64,000 bases of DNA from Pseudonocardia sp. DSM 110487 (GTDB lineage Bacteria > Actinomycetota > Actinomycetes > Mycobacteriales > Pseudonocardiaceae). The DNA is taken from positions 5,146,001 through 5,210,000 of the forward strand of contig NZ_CP080521.1 of the NCBI RefSeq assembly GCF_019468565.1, given 5' to 3'. A model generated the notes under the pieces. It saw only the letters and a program-made list of their open reading frames with translations. It ran no database searches and was not told the DNA's origin. Shown one piece after another: positions 9,483 to 18,555 of the stretch (positions are counted from its first letter, which is position 1; every line of letters begins with the position of its first letter). Both the position numbers and the translations under genes were made by a program.

Positions 9483-9626
9483 GCCTCATCGTCCTCGACA
9501 CCGACGTAGCCTCCGCTCTCCTTCGCCGCCGTACACCGGATGCCCTCGCGCGACAGCTGGTCGGCAAGATTCCGGCGATCACGTTCGTGACGCTGGGAGA
9601 ACGAAGGCCTCGAACTGCTCCGTTGA
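9479..9626 (+). pseudogene. VapC-like PIN toxin, internally deleted and frameshifted
   Basis: The GTG start at 9479 opens a typical PIN N terminus (SLIVLDTDVASALLRRR, with the first acidic residue of the active site at Asp8) that runs to TFVTLGE. The expected middle of about 80 residues is absent. Directly after this point, in another frame at 9597-9626, the sequence reads ENEGLELLR-stop, which looks like the C-terminal tail of the same family. A deletion of roughly 250 bases therefore seems to have joined the two ends out of frame. The original frame continues to 9682 with meaningless sequence (RRPRTAPLSAERSRG). Two or three of the metal-binding acidic residues are lost, so no RNase activity is expected. 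Confidence 0.65.
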
Positions 9627-9647
9627 GCGCCGAGCGCTCCCGCGGCC

Positions 9648-9668
9648 TCAGAGCACCACGAGGTCGCG
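9648..9668. repeat. Direct repeat copy 2, 3' end of the M24 peptidase gene
   Basis: These 21 bases form the present 3' end and stop codon of the M24 peptidase gene on the minus strand. They match 9172-9192 with one synonymous difference. The two copies are 476 bases apart and frame the vapBC remnant. Confidence 0.5.
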
Positions 9669-10775
9669 CGGCCGTTTGTTGAGCCGTTCGTAGCCGTCCT
9701 CGGTCACCACCACGATGTCCTCGATGCGCGAGCCCCACTCGCCGTCGAAGTACACCCCCGGCTCCACGCTGAAGGCCATGCCCTGCTCCAGCGCGAGCGC
9801 GTTGCCCGCCACGATGTAGGGCTCCTCGTGGACCTCGAGGCCGATGCCGTGGCCGGTGCGGTGCACGAACCGCTCTCCCAGGCCGGCGGCGGTGATCGGC
9901 TCTCGGGCGGCGGCGTCCACCTGCTCGGCGGTGACGCCCGGCCGCACGGCCCGCACCGCGCGGTCCTGGGCGTCCTGCAGCACGGCATACGCCGCACGCA
10001 CGGCGGCGGGCGGCTCGGCCCCGACGGCGTAGGTGCGGGTGGAGTCGGAGTTGTAGCCGCTCTCCAGCGGGCCGCCGATGTCGATCACGACCACGTCACC
10101 GCTCCCGATCACGCGATCGGACACGTCGTGGTGCGGGCTGGCGCCGTTCGCCCCGGACCCGACGATCACGAACGCGGCCTCCGTGTGGCCCTCGGCGACG
10201 ATCGCCTCGGCGATGTCGGCGGCGACCTGCGCCTCCGTGCGGCCCGGCTTGAGGAACTCGCCCATCCGGGCGTGGACGCGGTCGATCGCCGCACCCGCGG
10301 CACGCAGCTCGGCCACCTCGGCCGCGTCCTTGCGCATCCGCAGCTCGCGCAGCACCGGCCCCGCGAGCACCTGCTCCACGTCCGGGAACGCGGCACGCAG
10401 CGGCAGGACGTGCGCGGCGGGCATCGCGTCGGCGAGCCCCACCCGGCTCGGCCCGCCGCCGAGGTCGCTCACCAGCAGGTGCGGGTCCTCCCCGTCGACC
10501 CAGGTCACGACGTCGATGCCGAGCTCGTCCAGCGGGAGCCCCGCGAACCCCGGCGCCTCGAGGCGCGGCACCACCAGCGCGGGCGGGGCACGGTGGCCCG
10601 CCGCCGGCAGAACGAGGCACGTGAGGCGCTCGTGGGACTCGCCGGACACGCCGAGCAGGTACCGCAGATCCGGGCCCGGTGTGACGAGCAACAGGTCGGT
10701 GTCCTGCGTGGCTGCCACCTCGCCTGCGCGGCGGATGCGCTCGGCGAGCAGCGCGGTCGGAACGGCCGGTGTCAT
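9648..10775 (-). CDS. M24 family metallopeptidase (Xaa-Pro aminopeptidase type)
   Basis: This 375-residue cytoplasmic peptidase has the creatinase N-terminal domain followed by the pita-bread M24 fold. Dinuclear metal ligands are recognisable in VIDIGGPLESGYNSDSTR (two Asp), in the HRTGHGIGLEVHEEP block (His and neighbouring substrate-binding His) and in FSVEPGVYF plus SRIEDIVVV (two Glu). It is expected to release N-terminal residues from X-Pro peptides. The ATG at 10775 is preferred over upstream in-frame codons, because the family similarity begins there and the gene is divergent from the exonuclease gene with only 32 bases between starts. Its 3' end is duplicated at 9172-9192. Confidence 0.9.
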   Translation of the reverse strand: MTPAVPTALLAERIRRAGEVAATQDTDLLLVTPGPDLRYLLGVSGESHERLTCLVLPAAGHRAPPALVVPRLEAPGFAGLPLDELGIDVVTWVDGEDPHLLVSDLGGGPSRVGLADAMPAAHVLPLRAAFPDVEQVLAGPVLRELRMRKDAAEVAELRAAGAAIDRVHARMGEFLKPGRTEAQVAADIAEAIVAEGHTEAAFVIVGSGANGASPHHDVSDRVIGSGDVVVIDIGGPLESGYNSDSTRTYAVGAEPPAAVRAAYAVLQDAQDRAVRAVRPGVTAEQVDAAAREPITAAGLGERFVHRTGHGIGLEVHEEPYIVAGNALALEQGMAFSVEPGVYFDGEWGSRIEDIVVVTEDGYERLNKRPRDLVVL

Positions 10776-10807
10776 GAGAGGGAGGGTATTCCGGCAAGCT
10801 GTGGCCC

Positions 10808-11785
10808 GTGACCCCGCCTGCACCGCCCGCGCAGTCGCTGATGCTGCTCGACTCCGCCAGCCTGTACTTCCGCGCCTTCTACGGGGTGCCGGAGTCGATC
10901 ACGGGCCCGGACGGCACGCCGGTCAACGCGATCCGCGGGTTCACCGACATGGTCGCGCGACTCATCAGCGACCGGCGCCCCACCCGCCTCGTCGCGTGCC
11001 TCGACCTGGACTGGCGTCCGGCGTTCCGGGTGCGGGCACTGCCGTCCTACAAGGCGCACCGGGTGCCCGGCGAGCCGGACGTGGCGCCCGCCGGGCTGCC
11101 GGAGATCGTGCCCGACACCCTCGAACCGCAGATCCCGGTGCTGCTCGAGGTCCTCGCCGCCGCGGGCATCGCCACCGCGGGCGCGGAGGGCTACGAGGCC
11201 GACGACGTGATCGGCGCGCTCGCCGCGGGCGAGCGCACCGACCCGGTGATCGCGGTGAGCGGCGACCGCGACCTCATGCAGATCGTGCGTGACGAGCCGG
11301 TGCCGGTGCGGCTGCTCTACGTCGGGCGCGGGCTGGCCAAAGCCGAGCACCTCGGGCCGATCGAGGTCGCCGCGAAGTACGGGGTGCCGGTGGAGCGTGC
11401 CGGCGACGCCTACGCCGAGATGGCGATGCTGCGCGGCGACCCCTCCGACGGGCTCCCGGGCGTGCCCGGGATCGGCGCCAAGACCGCTGCCACCCTCGTC
11501 GGCCGCTTCGGTTCGTGGGCCGAACTGCGGGGCGCCGTGATCGACAAGGCCGACGGCAGGCTGAGCCCGCCGGTCCGCAGCAAGCTGGCCGCGGCCGCGC
11601 CCTACCTCGCCGTCGTCGAGCCGGTGGTGCGCGTGGCCGTCGACGCGCCGGTCGAGCTGGACCGCCCCGACACCCTCCCGGCAGGCCCGGCCGACCTGGA
11701 CCGCCTGGCTGCGCTCGGGGAACGCTGGGGAGTGGGGAGCTCGATCGAACGCCTCTGCGTGGCGCTGGTGAAGAACGCGCGCTGA
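10808..11785 (+). CDS. 5'-3' exonuclease (PolA N-terminal/FEN-like)
   Basis: This 325-residue structure-specific nuclease resembles the stand-alone 5'-3' exonuclease domain of DNA polymerase I. Conserved acidic sites are visible: LLDSASLYFRAFYG near the N terminus, CLDLDWRPAFR, GYEADDVIGAL, and SGDRDLMQIV. A helix-hairpin-helix region (GLPGVPGIGAKTAATLVGRFG) binds DNA. It probably removes flaps or RNA primers during repair and replication. The GTG at 10808 directly precedes a short leader before MLLDSASLYF; a second GTG sits at 10801. It is divergent from the M24 peptidase gene. Confidence 0.9.
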   Translation: MTPPAPPAQSLMLLDSASLYFRAFYGVPESITGPDGTPVNAIRGFTDMVARLISDRRPTRLVACLDLDWRPAFRVRALPSYKAHRVPGEPDVAPAGLPEIVPDTLEPQIPVLLEVLAAAGIATAGAEGYEADDVIGALAAGERTDPVIAVSGDRDLMQIVRDEPVPVRLLYVGRGLAKAEHLGPIEVAAKYGVPVERAGDAYAEMAMLRGDPSDGLPGVPGIGAKTAATLVGRFGSWAELRGAVIDKADGRLSPPVRSKLAAAAPYLAVVEPVVRVAVDAPVELDRPDTLPAGPADLDRLAALGERWGVGSSIERLCVALVKNAR

Positions 11786-11860
11786 CAGGCAATGCGCGTC
11801 GTCGACTGGCGTGGCAAACGAGGAAGGGAACCTGCCGCATTCGTTCGTAGCGTTGCTCCC

Positions 11861-13054
11861 ATGACCGAGATCAAGCCCTTCCGCATCCACGTCCCGCAAG
11901 CCGACCTCGACGACCTGCACGACCGGCTCGCCCGCACCCGCTGGCCGCACGAGATCGCGGGCATCATCGGCTGGGAGCGCGGGATCCCGCTGGGCTACCT
12001 CCGGAAGCTCGCCACGTACTGGGCCGAAGGCTACGACTGGCGCGCCCATGAGGCGCGGCTGAACGAGATCCCGCAGTTCACCACCGACATCGACGGCCAG
12101 CGCGTCCACTTCCTGCACGTCCGCTCGCCCGAACCCGACGCCCGCCCGCTCGTCCTCACGCACGGCTGGCCGAGCTCGTCGGTGGAGTTCCTGCGGGTCA
12201 TCAACCCGCTCACCGACCCACGCTCCCATGGTGGCGATCCGGCGCACGCATTCCACGTGGTCGTCCCCACCTTGCCCGGCTACGGGTTCTCCACACCGAT
12301 GCGCGAGACGGGATGGGGCAACCTGTTCCGCGTCGCCACGGCGTGGGCCGAACTGATGACCCGGCTCGGGTACGAGCGCTACGCGGTGCACGGCACGGAC
12401 GCCGGGTCCGGACTCGCCTTGCTGCTGGGCATGGTCGACGCGGCCCGCGTCATCGGCATCCACGTCAGCGGCACGTCCGCGGCGTTCCCGTTCGGGCCCC
12501 CGATCGAGCTGGACGGCCTCGAGGGCACCGACCGGGAGCGCGCGGAACGCTTCAACCAGCTCCAGCAGGACGGGCTCGGGTACCTGCACATCCAGGCCAC
12601 CCGCCCGCAGACGATCGGCTACGGCCTGCACGACTCCCCGGTGGCACAGCTGGCCTGGATCGCCGAGAAGTTCCGCGACTGGACCGACCCCACGCACGAC
12701 CTGCCCGAGGACGCGGTCGACCTCGACCAGATGCTGACGACGATCAGCATCTTCTGGTTCACCGGGGCAGGCGCGTCCGCGGCGCACGCCGTCTACGAAG
12801 GCATGCAGGCGTACCGTGCGATCGTCGGCCAGCAGCAGAGCCGCGACCAGGAGAGCGGCGACCAGGACTGGCCTGCTGGCCCGCCCACCGGGTACGCGGT
12901 CTTCGCCGGTGACACCGCCATCCGCGGCCTCGTCGATCCGGCCGGCCGGCTACGGCACTGGTCGGAGTTCGAACGCGGCGGGCATTTCCCGGCCATGGAG
13001 GTGCCGGACCTGCTCACCGCCGACATCAGGGCGTTCTTCGCCGACCTGGGCTGA
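11861..13054 (+). CDS. Epoxide hydrolase (EHN domain, alpha/beta hydrolase)
   Basis: This 397-residue protein has the epoxide hydrolase N-terminal domain (EIKPFRIHVPQADLDDLHDRL) followed by an alpha/beta hydrolase core. The oxyanion motif HGWP lies at 101-104, the nucleophile is Asp180 in HGTDAGSG, and the catalytic His is His375 in GGHFPAMEVP. It would open epoxides to diols through an ester intermediate, in detoxification or catabolism; the substrate is unknown. The ATG at 11861 is chosen because the EHN domain begins there. A TAGCGT hexamer about 10 bases upstream and the absence of a ribosome binding site suggest a leaderless transcript. Its stop lies 3 bases from the convergent Eis-like gene. 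Confidence 0.9.
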   Translation: MTEIKPFRIHVPQADLDDLHDRLARTRWPHEIAGIIGWERGIPLGYLRKLATYWAEGYDWRAHEARLNEIPQFTTDIDGQRVHFLHVRSPEPDARPLVLTHGWPSSSVEFLRVINPLTDPRSHGGDPAHAFHVVVPTLPGYGFSTPMRETGWGNLFRVATAWAELMTRLGYERYAVHGTDAGSGLALLLGMVDAARVIGIHVSGTSAAFPFGPPIELDGLEGTDRERAERFNQLQQDGLGYLHIQATRPQTIGYGLHDSPVAQLAWIAEKFRDWTDPTHDLPEDAVDLDQMLTTISIFWFTGAGASAAHAVYEGMQAYRAIVGQQQSRDQESGDQDWPAGPPTGYAVFAGDTAIRGLVDPAGRLRHWSEFERGGHFPAMEVPDLLTADIRAFFADLG

Positions 13055-13057
13055 GAC

Positions 13058-14272
13058 TCAGAAGTAGGTGCCGCACCACGGAGTCCCGGCCGTCGCGAAC
13101 GCCGCGTCGGCCCGGGACACCGCTTCGGGGTCCGGCGCGCTCCACCAGCCGGTCGCCACGAGCTCGGACGGGCGGCGGTCACCCAGGTAGGCCATCGCGA
13201 GCGCGTCCACCGTGCACTCCAGCTCGGGTCGCACCTGGCCACCGAGCGGGCCCACGCGTTCCGCGGAACCGTCGGCGATCCGGTACACGCCCGAGTTCGC
13301 CTCCAGGAGGCCGTCGTGCACGGCGAGCAGCACCGGTTCCGCGGCGCCGTAGCTGCGAGCCGCGAGCGCAACGGGCACGTCCACCAGCCGCAGCCAGGTC
13401 TCGTCCTCGTTGCCGGTCACGACGGACGCCCGCGGATCGGCCAGCAGCAGCTCCATGGGCTCGTCCAACGGGCGAAGGTGCGCCTGCACGCTCTCGACCA
13501 GGTCGACGCCCATCAGGAACCGCCACAGCGACGCGGTGGCGCCGACATCACCGTGCAGGTCGACCACGTCGAGCGAACGTCCGCTGACACCGTTCGCGTC
13601 GGCGAGGTAGGCGATCGCGAACCCGTCGTCACCCTGCTGGCCGGTGTGCACGGCGGCGAGGACGTGCTCACGCTCCACGTCCACGCGCCTGCCCGTTCCC
13701 ACCGCCCACCAACCCTCGGTGCGGGTGATCCCGCCGGGTCGCCGCAGCGCGATGCGCGCGTGGATCTCCCGCAGCACCGGCACGATCTCTCCGCGCTCCA
13801 GCAGCCGCACGGCCCCGCGGGGAGCCTCGGGGCGGAACAGGGTCGCGTCGGCGCGCACCCGCACCGACCGGCCGCGGGTCGCGACCCCGTAGCCGAAACG
13901 GCCGTAGATCCGGGCCTCGCTGGCCCGCAAGGTCGCGACCGGCTCGCCGCGGGCCGCCGTGTCGTCGAGCTGCGCCCGCATCATCGCGGTCAGCAGGCCG
14001 CGCCGGGTATGGTCCGCGCGCACGCCGACCCGGGTGACCGCGGCCATCGGGAGCACCGCCCCGCCGGGCACCGCCAGGTCGCTCGGGAACGAGGTGGCCG
14101 TGGCGACGAGCATGTCGCCCGCGTGCACCCCGAACGTCCGGCCGGGCGAGTAGAGGCGCGCGGACGCCGCCCAGCCGGCGTCGTTCGCGGGCGGGCGGTG
14201 GATCGCCGCGGCGAACAGCGTGTGCGCGGCGCGCAGCTCGTCGGCCTCGAGTCGGTGGACGGCGAGCGTCAC
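13058..14272 (-). CDS. GNAT family N-acetyltransferase, Eis-like
   Basis: This 404-residue protein has the Eis layout of two tandem GNAT folds and a sterol-carrier-like C-terminal domain. An acetyl-CoA-binding stretch is seen in VTRVGVRADHTRRGLLTAMM, and the C terminus is Tyr-Phe, matching the C-terminal Phe carboxylate used as a catalytic group in the family. Eis proteins acetylate aminoglycoside or protein lysine amines; the native substrate here is unknown. The GTG at 14272 lies 2 bases after the stop of the DUF4333 gene. A TTG at 14278 would give a 4-base overlap and two extra residues. Co-transcription with the DUF4333 gene is likely. Confidence 0.85.
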   Translation of the reverse strand: MTLAVHRLEADELRAAHTLFAAAIHRPPANDAGWAASARLYSPGRTFGVHAGDMLVATATSFPSDLAVPGGAVLPMAAVTRVGVRADHTRRGLLTAMMRAQLDDTAARGEPVATLRASEARIYGRFGYGVATRGRSVRVRADATLFRPEAPRGAVRLLERGEIVPVLREIHARIALRRPGGITRTEGWWAVGTGRRVDVEREHVLAAVHTGQQGDDGFAIAYLADANGVSGRSLDVVDLHGDVGATASLWRFLMGVDLVESVQAHLRPLDEPMELLLADPRASVVTGNEDETWLRLVDVPVALAARSYGAAEPVLLAVHDGLLEANSGVYRIADGSAERVGPLGGQVRPELECTVDALAMAYLGDRRPSELVATGWWSAPDPEAVSRADAAFATAGTPWCGTYF

Positions 14273-14274
14273 CG

Positions 14275-15543
14275 TCAAGCCGGCCGCCCGACCTCGTAGT
14301 TGCCGTCGGTGCTGGTGATCCTGATCGGAACGGTGACCTGGTCGCCGTCGACCAGTGCGGTGCACTCGAATGTGGTGTCAGGCACGACCTGCTGCCCCGC
14401 AGGGCAGGTGACCGACTGGACCTCGAGGTCGTAGTCCTGCGTGAGGACCTGCTGCACCCCGTTCTGGACGGCGGCCGAGTCGAGCACCCGGGTGTTGAAG
14501 AAGCCGGGGCTGACGAAACCCAGCACCCCAACCAGGGCGAGCACGACCACCGCGGCCACCGCACCGATGATCAGCGGCAACCGGTTCTTCGCACCGCCTC
14601 GTGCCTCCGGCGACGGGTAACCCTGCGCCCACGGCTGCTGGGCGTCCTGAGGGCCACCCCACTGCTGGGCGGGCTGCTGGCCGGCACCGGGCTGCCCCCA
14701 CGCGCCCTGCTGGCCCGCCCACGGCGCCTGCTGCCCCGCCTGCTGCCCGAAGGCGGCCTGCCCGTACGGCTGCTGGCCGGGCTGGCCGTGTTGCGCCTGC
14801 CCGTGTTGGGCCTGCTGGCCCTGCTGCCCGTACTGCGGCTGCCCGAACTGCTGCGTGGGCTGCTGGCCGTACGCCTGGCCCGGCTGGGCGCCGTACGGCT
14901 GCCCGTAGGGCTGCTGACCGTAGCCCGGCTGGCCCGGCTGCGCCGCCCCGTACGGACCCTGCTGGCCGGCGTAGGGCTGCTGGCCGGGAGGCGCGTACGG
15001 CGAGGCCTGCTGGCCATGGTGCGCCTGCTGCGGCTGCGTGTGCTGAGCCGTGTCCTGCTGCCCGGGATACTGCTGGCCCGGCTGGGACTGCTGGACGCCG
15101 TAGTGCTGCTCTGGCGACGCGTAGGGTGCGGCGACCTGCGTCTGGTCAGCGGGCCCCCACGCCTGCTGCTGGGCAGCATCACCCTGCTGTGCGCCGTGCG
15201 CCGGGACCGCGGTTGTGGCCTGGTCGGCATCGTCCGCCTGCTGCTTCTCCGGTGCCTGCTCCTCGGCGGGGGACTTGAACAGGTCGGCCCCGCCACCATC
15301 CCCATCGCCCTCGCCCTCGGCCTGCTGGGCAGCAGGCGGCGCGGCGTCTTGCTGGGGCACCTCGCTCGTTTCGGGCGCGTTCCACTCCTGCTGCGGGACA
15401 GCGCGGGTCTCCTCGCCGGGCCGCTGCTGCCCCTCCGGCGGGGCCCCCCACCCGCCTTGCGGCTGCTGCTGGCCCCAGGCGGGCTGCTCGGCAGGCTGCT
15501 GAGGCGCACCATGTGGTGGCTGCGGTCCCTGTGGCGTACTCAT
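14275..15543 (-). CDS. Q/P/G-rich membrane-anchored DUF4333 protein
   Basis: This 422-residue protein has three parts. Residues 1 to about 310 are low complexity, rich in Gln, Pro, Gly, Ala and Tyr, with many QPYGQ/QQPG-type repeats. A single transmembrane helix (LPLIIGAVAAVVVLALVGVLGFV) follows, and then an extracytoplasmic DUF4333 domain of about 90 residues with two Cys (VTCPAGQ and FECTALV) that may form a disulfide. DUF4333 occurs in actinobacterial cell-envelope proteins of unknown function. The cytoplasmic repeat tail could drive self-association, as other QPY-rich tails do (inference). It is followed after 2 bases by the Eis-like gene. Confidence 0.85.
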   Translation of the reverse strand: MSTPQGPQPPHGAPQQPAEQPAWGQQQPQGGWGAPPEGQQRPGEETRAVPQQEWNAPETSEVPQQDAAPPAAQQAEGEGDGDGGGADLFKSPAEEQAPEKQQADDADQATTAVPAHGAQQGDAAQQQAWGPADQTQVAAPYASPEQHYGVQQSQPGQQYPGQQDTAQHTQPQQAHHGQQASPYAPPGQQPYAGQQGPYGAAQPGQPGYGQQPYGQPYGAQPGQAYGQQPTQQFGQPQYGQQGQQAQHGQAQHGQPGQQPYGQAAFGQQAGQQAPWAGQQGAWGQPGAGQQPAQQWGGPQDAQQPWAQGYPSPEARGGAKNRLPLIIGAVAAVVVLALVGVLGFVSPGFFNTRVLDSAAVQNGVQQVLTQDYDLEVQSVTCPAGQQVVPDTTFECTALVDGDQVTVPIRITSTDGNYEVGRPA

Positions 15544-15630
15544 CGCGGGCCTTCCCCCTGGAGACGTGCGGTCGGGCGATCAAAGCACAGGCGGCGCGGC
15601 GGGCACAGAGCCGGTCGGCCCTTCGCCCAC

Positions 15631-18387
15631 TCACGCGGTACCGACGGCTACCACCCCGCGGCGAATCGTCGAGATCGCCGTGGCCGCGGCCCTTCCGACG
15701 CCGCTCCCCCGTCCCGCGACCGCTGCGACCTGGTCGAGGAGGTCCAGAACCTGCCGGCACCAGCGCACGAAGTCCCCCGCCGAGAGCTCCACACCGTTCT
15801 GCTCGGCGGCGGTGAGCACGGCGGCGAGGGACTCCCCGCGCGCCCAGCGGTGCATCGGCCACGCGAAGCCGAGGTCCGGTTCGCGGGTGCGCTCGACCTT
15901 GTGCCTGCGCTCGTCCCCCTCGAGCTCGGCCCACAGGCGCACGGTGGTGGCCAGCGCATCGGACACCACGCCCGATGGCACGCGCGGCATCGACCCGTGG
16001 TCGCGACGCGACTCGTACACCAGCGCCGACACGACCGCGGCCAGCTCGGCCGGCTCGAGGCCGTCCCACGCGCCGTGGCGCAGGCACTCCGCCGTCAGCA
16101 GGTCGGACTCGCCCCACAGCCGGGCCAGACTCTCGCCGTACCCGGTGACCTGCTCCCCGTCGAGGTAGCCGCGCTCCGCGAGGAGCGCCCGGATCCGGTC
16201 GAACGCGCGGGCGAGGGAGTGGGTGGTGGCGCGCACCTTCTGGCGCAGCTGCTCGGTGTCGCGCTCCAGCCGCGCGTACCGGTCGGCCCACCGGGCATGG
16301 GCCTCGCGGTCGGTGCAGCCGTGGCACGGATGGGCGCGCAGCGCGCGGCGCAGCGTGGCCAGCTCCGGGTCTTCTGCGGCACCGCCGCGCGATCGCCTGC
16401 GCTGGGTCGGCGGCGCGACGATCCCCGTGCTGCGCAGCGACGAGGCCAGGTCGCGCCGCACCCGCGGGGCGCGGTGGTCCACCCGCTTGGGCAGCCGCAT
16501 GCGGCCCAGCGGCTCGACGGGCGCCGGGAAGTCGGCCGCCGAGAGCCGGCCCGCCCAGCGGTCCTCGTTGAGCACGAGCGGCCGCGGGTCGCCGTCGGTC
16601 CCGATCCCGGGATCGAGCACCACGGCGAGCCCGGCGCGACGCCCGCCGGGCACGGCGATCACGTCTCCTGGACGCAGCGTGCGCAGCGAGTCGACAGCGG
16701 CCTCGCGCCGCTGTGCCACCCCCTGCCGCGACAGCGACTTCTCCCGCTCCGCCACCCGCCGGCGCAGCCCGGCGTACTCCCGGAAGTCGCCCAGGTGGCA
16801 TTCCAGGGACTTCGCATACCCCTCGAGCGCCTCCTCGTTGCGCTCGATCCGCCGGGCGAGTCCCACGACCGACCGGTCGGCCTGGAACTGCCCGAACGAC
16901 AGCTCCAGGAGCTCCCGCGCGTTCTCCGTGCCCAGGCGGCCCACGAGGTTGACGGCCATGTTGTAGCCGGGCCGGAACGAGCTGCGCAGCGGGTAGGTGC
17001 GGGTGGAGGCGAGCCCGGCCACCTGCTCGGGATCCACCCCCGGCTGCCAGACGACGACCGCGTGGCCCTCGACGTCGATGCCGCGGCGGCCCGCCCGGCC
17101 CGTCAGCTGCGTGTACTCGCCGGGTGTGAGCTCGGCATGGGACTCGCCGTTGTACTTGACCAGCCGCTCCAGCACGACCGTGCGGGCAGGCATGTTGATC
17201 CCCAGTGCGAGGGTCTCCGTGGCGAACACCGCGCGGACGAGCCCGCGGACGAACAGCTCCTCCACGGTCTCCTTGAACGCGGGCAGCATCCCGGCGTGGT
17301 GGGCGGCGATGCCGCGCTCGAGGGCGTCGCGCCATTCCCAGTACCCCAGCACGGCGAGGTCGGCCTGGGGGAGCTCGGCGGTGCGCCGCTCCACCGTGCG
17401 CCGGATCTCCTCGGCCTCCTGCTCGGTGGTCAGCCGCAGCCCCGAGCGCACGCACTGGCCGACCGCGGCGTCGCACCCGGCGCGGCTGAACACGAACGTG
17501 ATCGCCGGGAGCAGGCCCGCTCGGTCGAGCCGGTCGATCACGGTCGTGCGCGACGGCGGGCGGAACCCGGACCGCCGTGGCGGCCCGGTGCGTCCCCGCC
17601 CGCGGCCACCGCGATCCCACTGGGTCATCGAGCTCTGGCGGTCCAGCTCGCGGGTGTGACGCACGAGGTCCGGGTCGACCTCGAGCTCGCCTGCGGAGGT
17701 CTCGCCCGCGAACAGGTCGAGCAGCCGGTTGCCCACCATCATGTGCTGCCACAGCGGCACCGGCCGATGCTCGTCCACGACGACGGTGGTGTCCCCGCGC
17801 ACGGTGACCAGCCAGTCACCGAACTCCTCGGCGTTGCTGACGGTGGCCGACAGGCTCACGAGCGAGACGTGCTCCGGGAGCTGGAGGATGACCTCCTCCC
17901 ACACCGCGCCGCGGAAGCGGTCGGCGAGGTAGTGCACCTCGTCCATGACCACGAAGCCGAGGTGCTCCAGCTGCCGGGACCCCGCGTAGATCATGTTGCG
18001 CAGCACCTCGGTGGTCATCACCACCACCTGCGCGTCGCCGTTGATCGCCTGGTCGCCGGTGAGCAACCCGACAGCGGACGCCCCGTGCCGCTCCACGAAG
18101 TCGGCGTACTTCTGGTTGGACAGCGCCTTGATCGGCGTCGTGTAGAAGCACTTCTGCCCCTGCGCGAGCGCGAGGTGCACCGCGAACTCGCCCACGACGG
18201 TCTTGCCGGCACCGGTCGGGGCGCACACGAGCACGCCGTGACCGTCCTCGAGGGCGGCACAGGCGGTGTGCTGGAACCCGTCGAGCTCGAACGGAAGCGT
18301 CTGCGCGAACTCGGCGAGCCGGGGACGGGCGGCGCGGCTCCGCGCGGCGGCATATGCGTCCGCGGGAGCAGACTTGCTGCTGGCCAC
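15631..18387 (-). CDS. helY: SKI2/Mtr4-like DEAD/DEAH-box RNA helicase HelY
   Basis: This 918-residue superfamily-2 helicase has Walker A APTGAGKT at 56-63 and the DEVH box at 149-152, followed by TGDQAING, SLSATVSNAEEFG, a GINMPARTVV segment and QLTGRAGRRG (motif VI). The C-terminal half contains the DSHCT-type extension of Ski2/Mtr4 proteins. It is expected to unwind RNA, probably in RNA turnover. The GTG at 18387 begins the protein. In M. tuberculosis helY also lies just downstream of tatC; here a DUF1330 gene and a membrane-protein gene on the other strand separate the two. Confidence 0.92.
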   Translation of the reverse strand: MASSKSAPADAYAAARSRAARPRLAEFAQTLPFELDGFQHTACAALEDGHGVLVCAPTGAGKTVVGEFAVHLALAQGQKCFYTTPIKALSNQKYADFVERHGASAVGLLTGDQAINGDAQVVVMTTEVLRNMIYAGSRQLEHLGFVVMDEVHYLADRFRGAVWEEVILQLPEHVSLVSLSATVSNAEEFGDWLVTVRGDTTVVVDEHRPVPLWQHMMVGNRLLDLFAGETSAGELEVDPDLVRHTRELDRQSSMTQWDRGGRGRGRTGPPRRSGFRPPSRTTVIDRLDRAGLLPAITFVFSRAGCDAAVGQCVRSGLRLTTEQEAEEIRRTVERRTAELPQADLAVLGYWEWRDALERGIAAHHAGMLPAFKETVEELFVRGLVRAVFATETLALGINMPARTVVLERLVKYNGESHAELTPGEYTQLTGRAGRRGIDVEGHAVVVWQPGVDPEQVAGLASTRTYPLRSSFRPGYNMAVNLVGRLGTENARELLELSFGQFQADRSVVGLARRIERNEEALEGYAKSLECHLGDFREYAGLRRRVAEREKSLSRQGVAQRREAAVDSLRTLRPGDVIAVPGGRRAGLAVVLDPGIGTDGDPRPLVLNEDRWAGRLSAADFPAPVEPLGRMRLPKRVDHRAPRVRRDLASSLRSTGIVAPPTQRRRSRGGAAEDPELATLRRALRAHPCHGCTDREAHARWADRYARLERDTEQLRQKVRATTHSLARAFDRIRALLAERGYLDGEQVTGYGESLARLWGESDLLTAECLRHGAWDGLEPAELAAVVSALVYESRRDHGSMPRVPSGVVSDALATTVRLWAELEGDERRHKVERTREPDLGFAWPMHRWARGESLAAVLTAAEQNGVELSAGDFVRWCRQVLDLLDQVAAVAGRGSGVGRAAATAISTIRRGVVAVGTA

Positions 18388-18555
18388 GATGCCAGGCTTC
18401 CATACGGCCGCCGCACCGACCGGAGTGCCTGCTCACAACGGTAGCCCGAGCACGTGACGAGGCCCCCGGCGTCGCGGACCGGGAGCGCATCGACACCGCG
18501 ACTGCTTACCTCCGACGTCATCGACCAGCCGCACCCGGCGGGCGAGGGTTGCGAC

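Noticed and set aside
14788..18444. Very long + strand open frame opposite the Q-rich protein and helY
   Set aside because: Leu/Arg-rich and Arg/His/Gly-rich sequence with no domain; both opposite genes are well supported.
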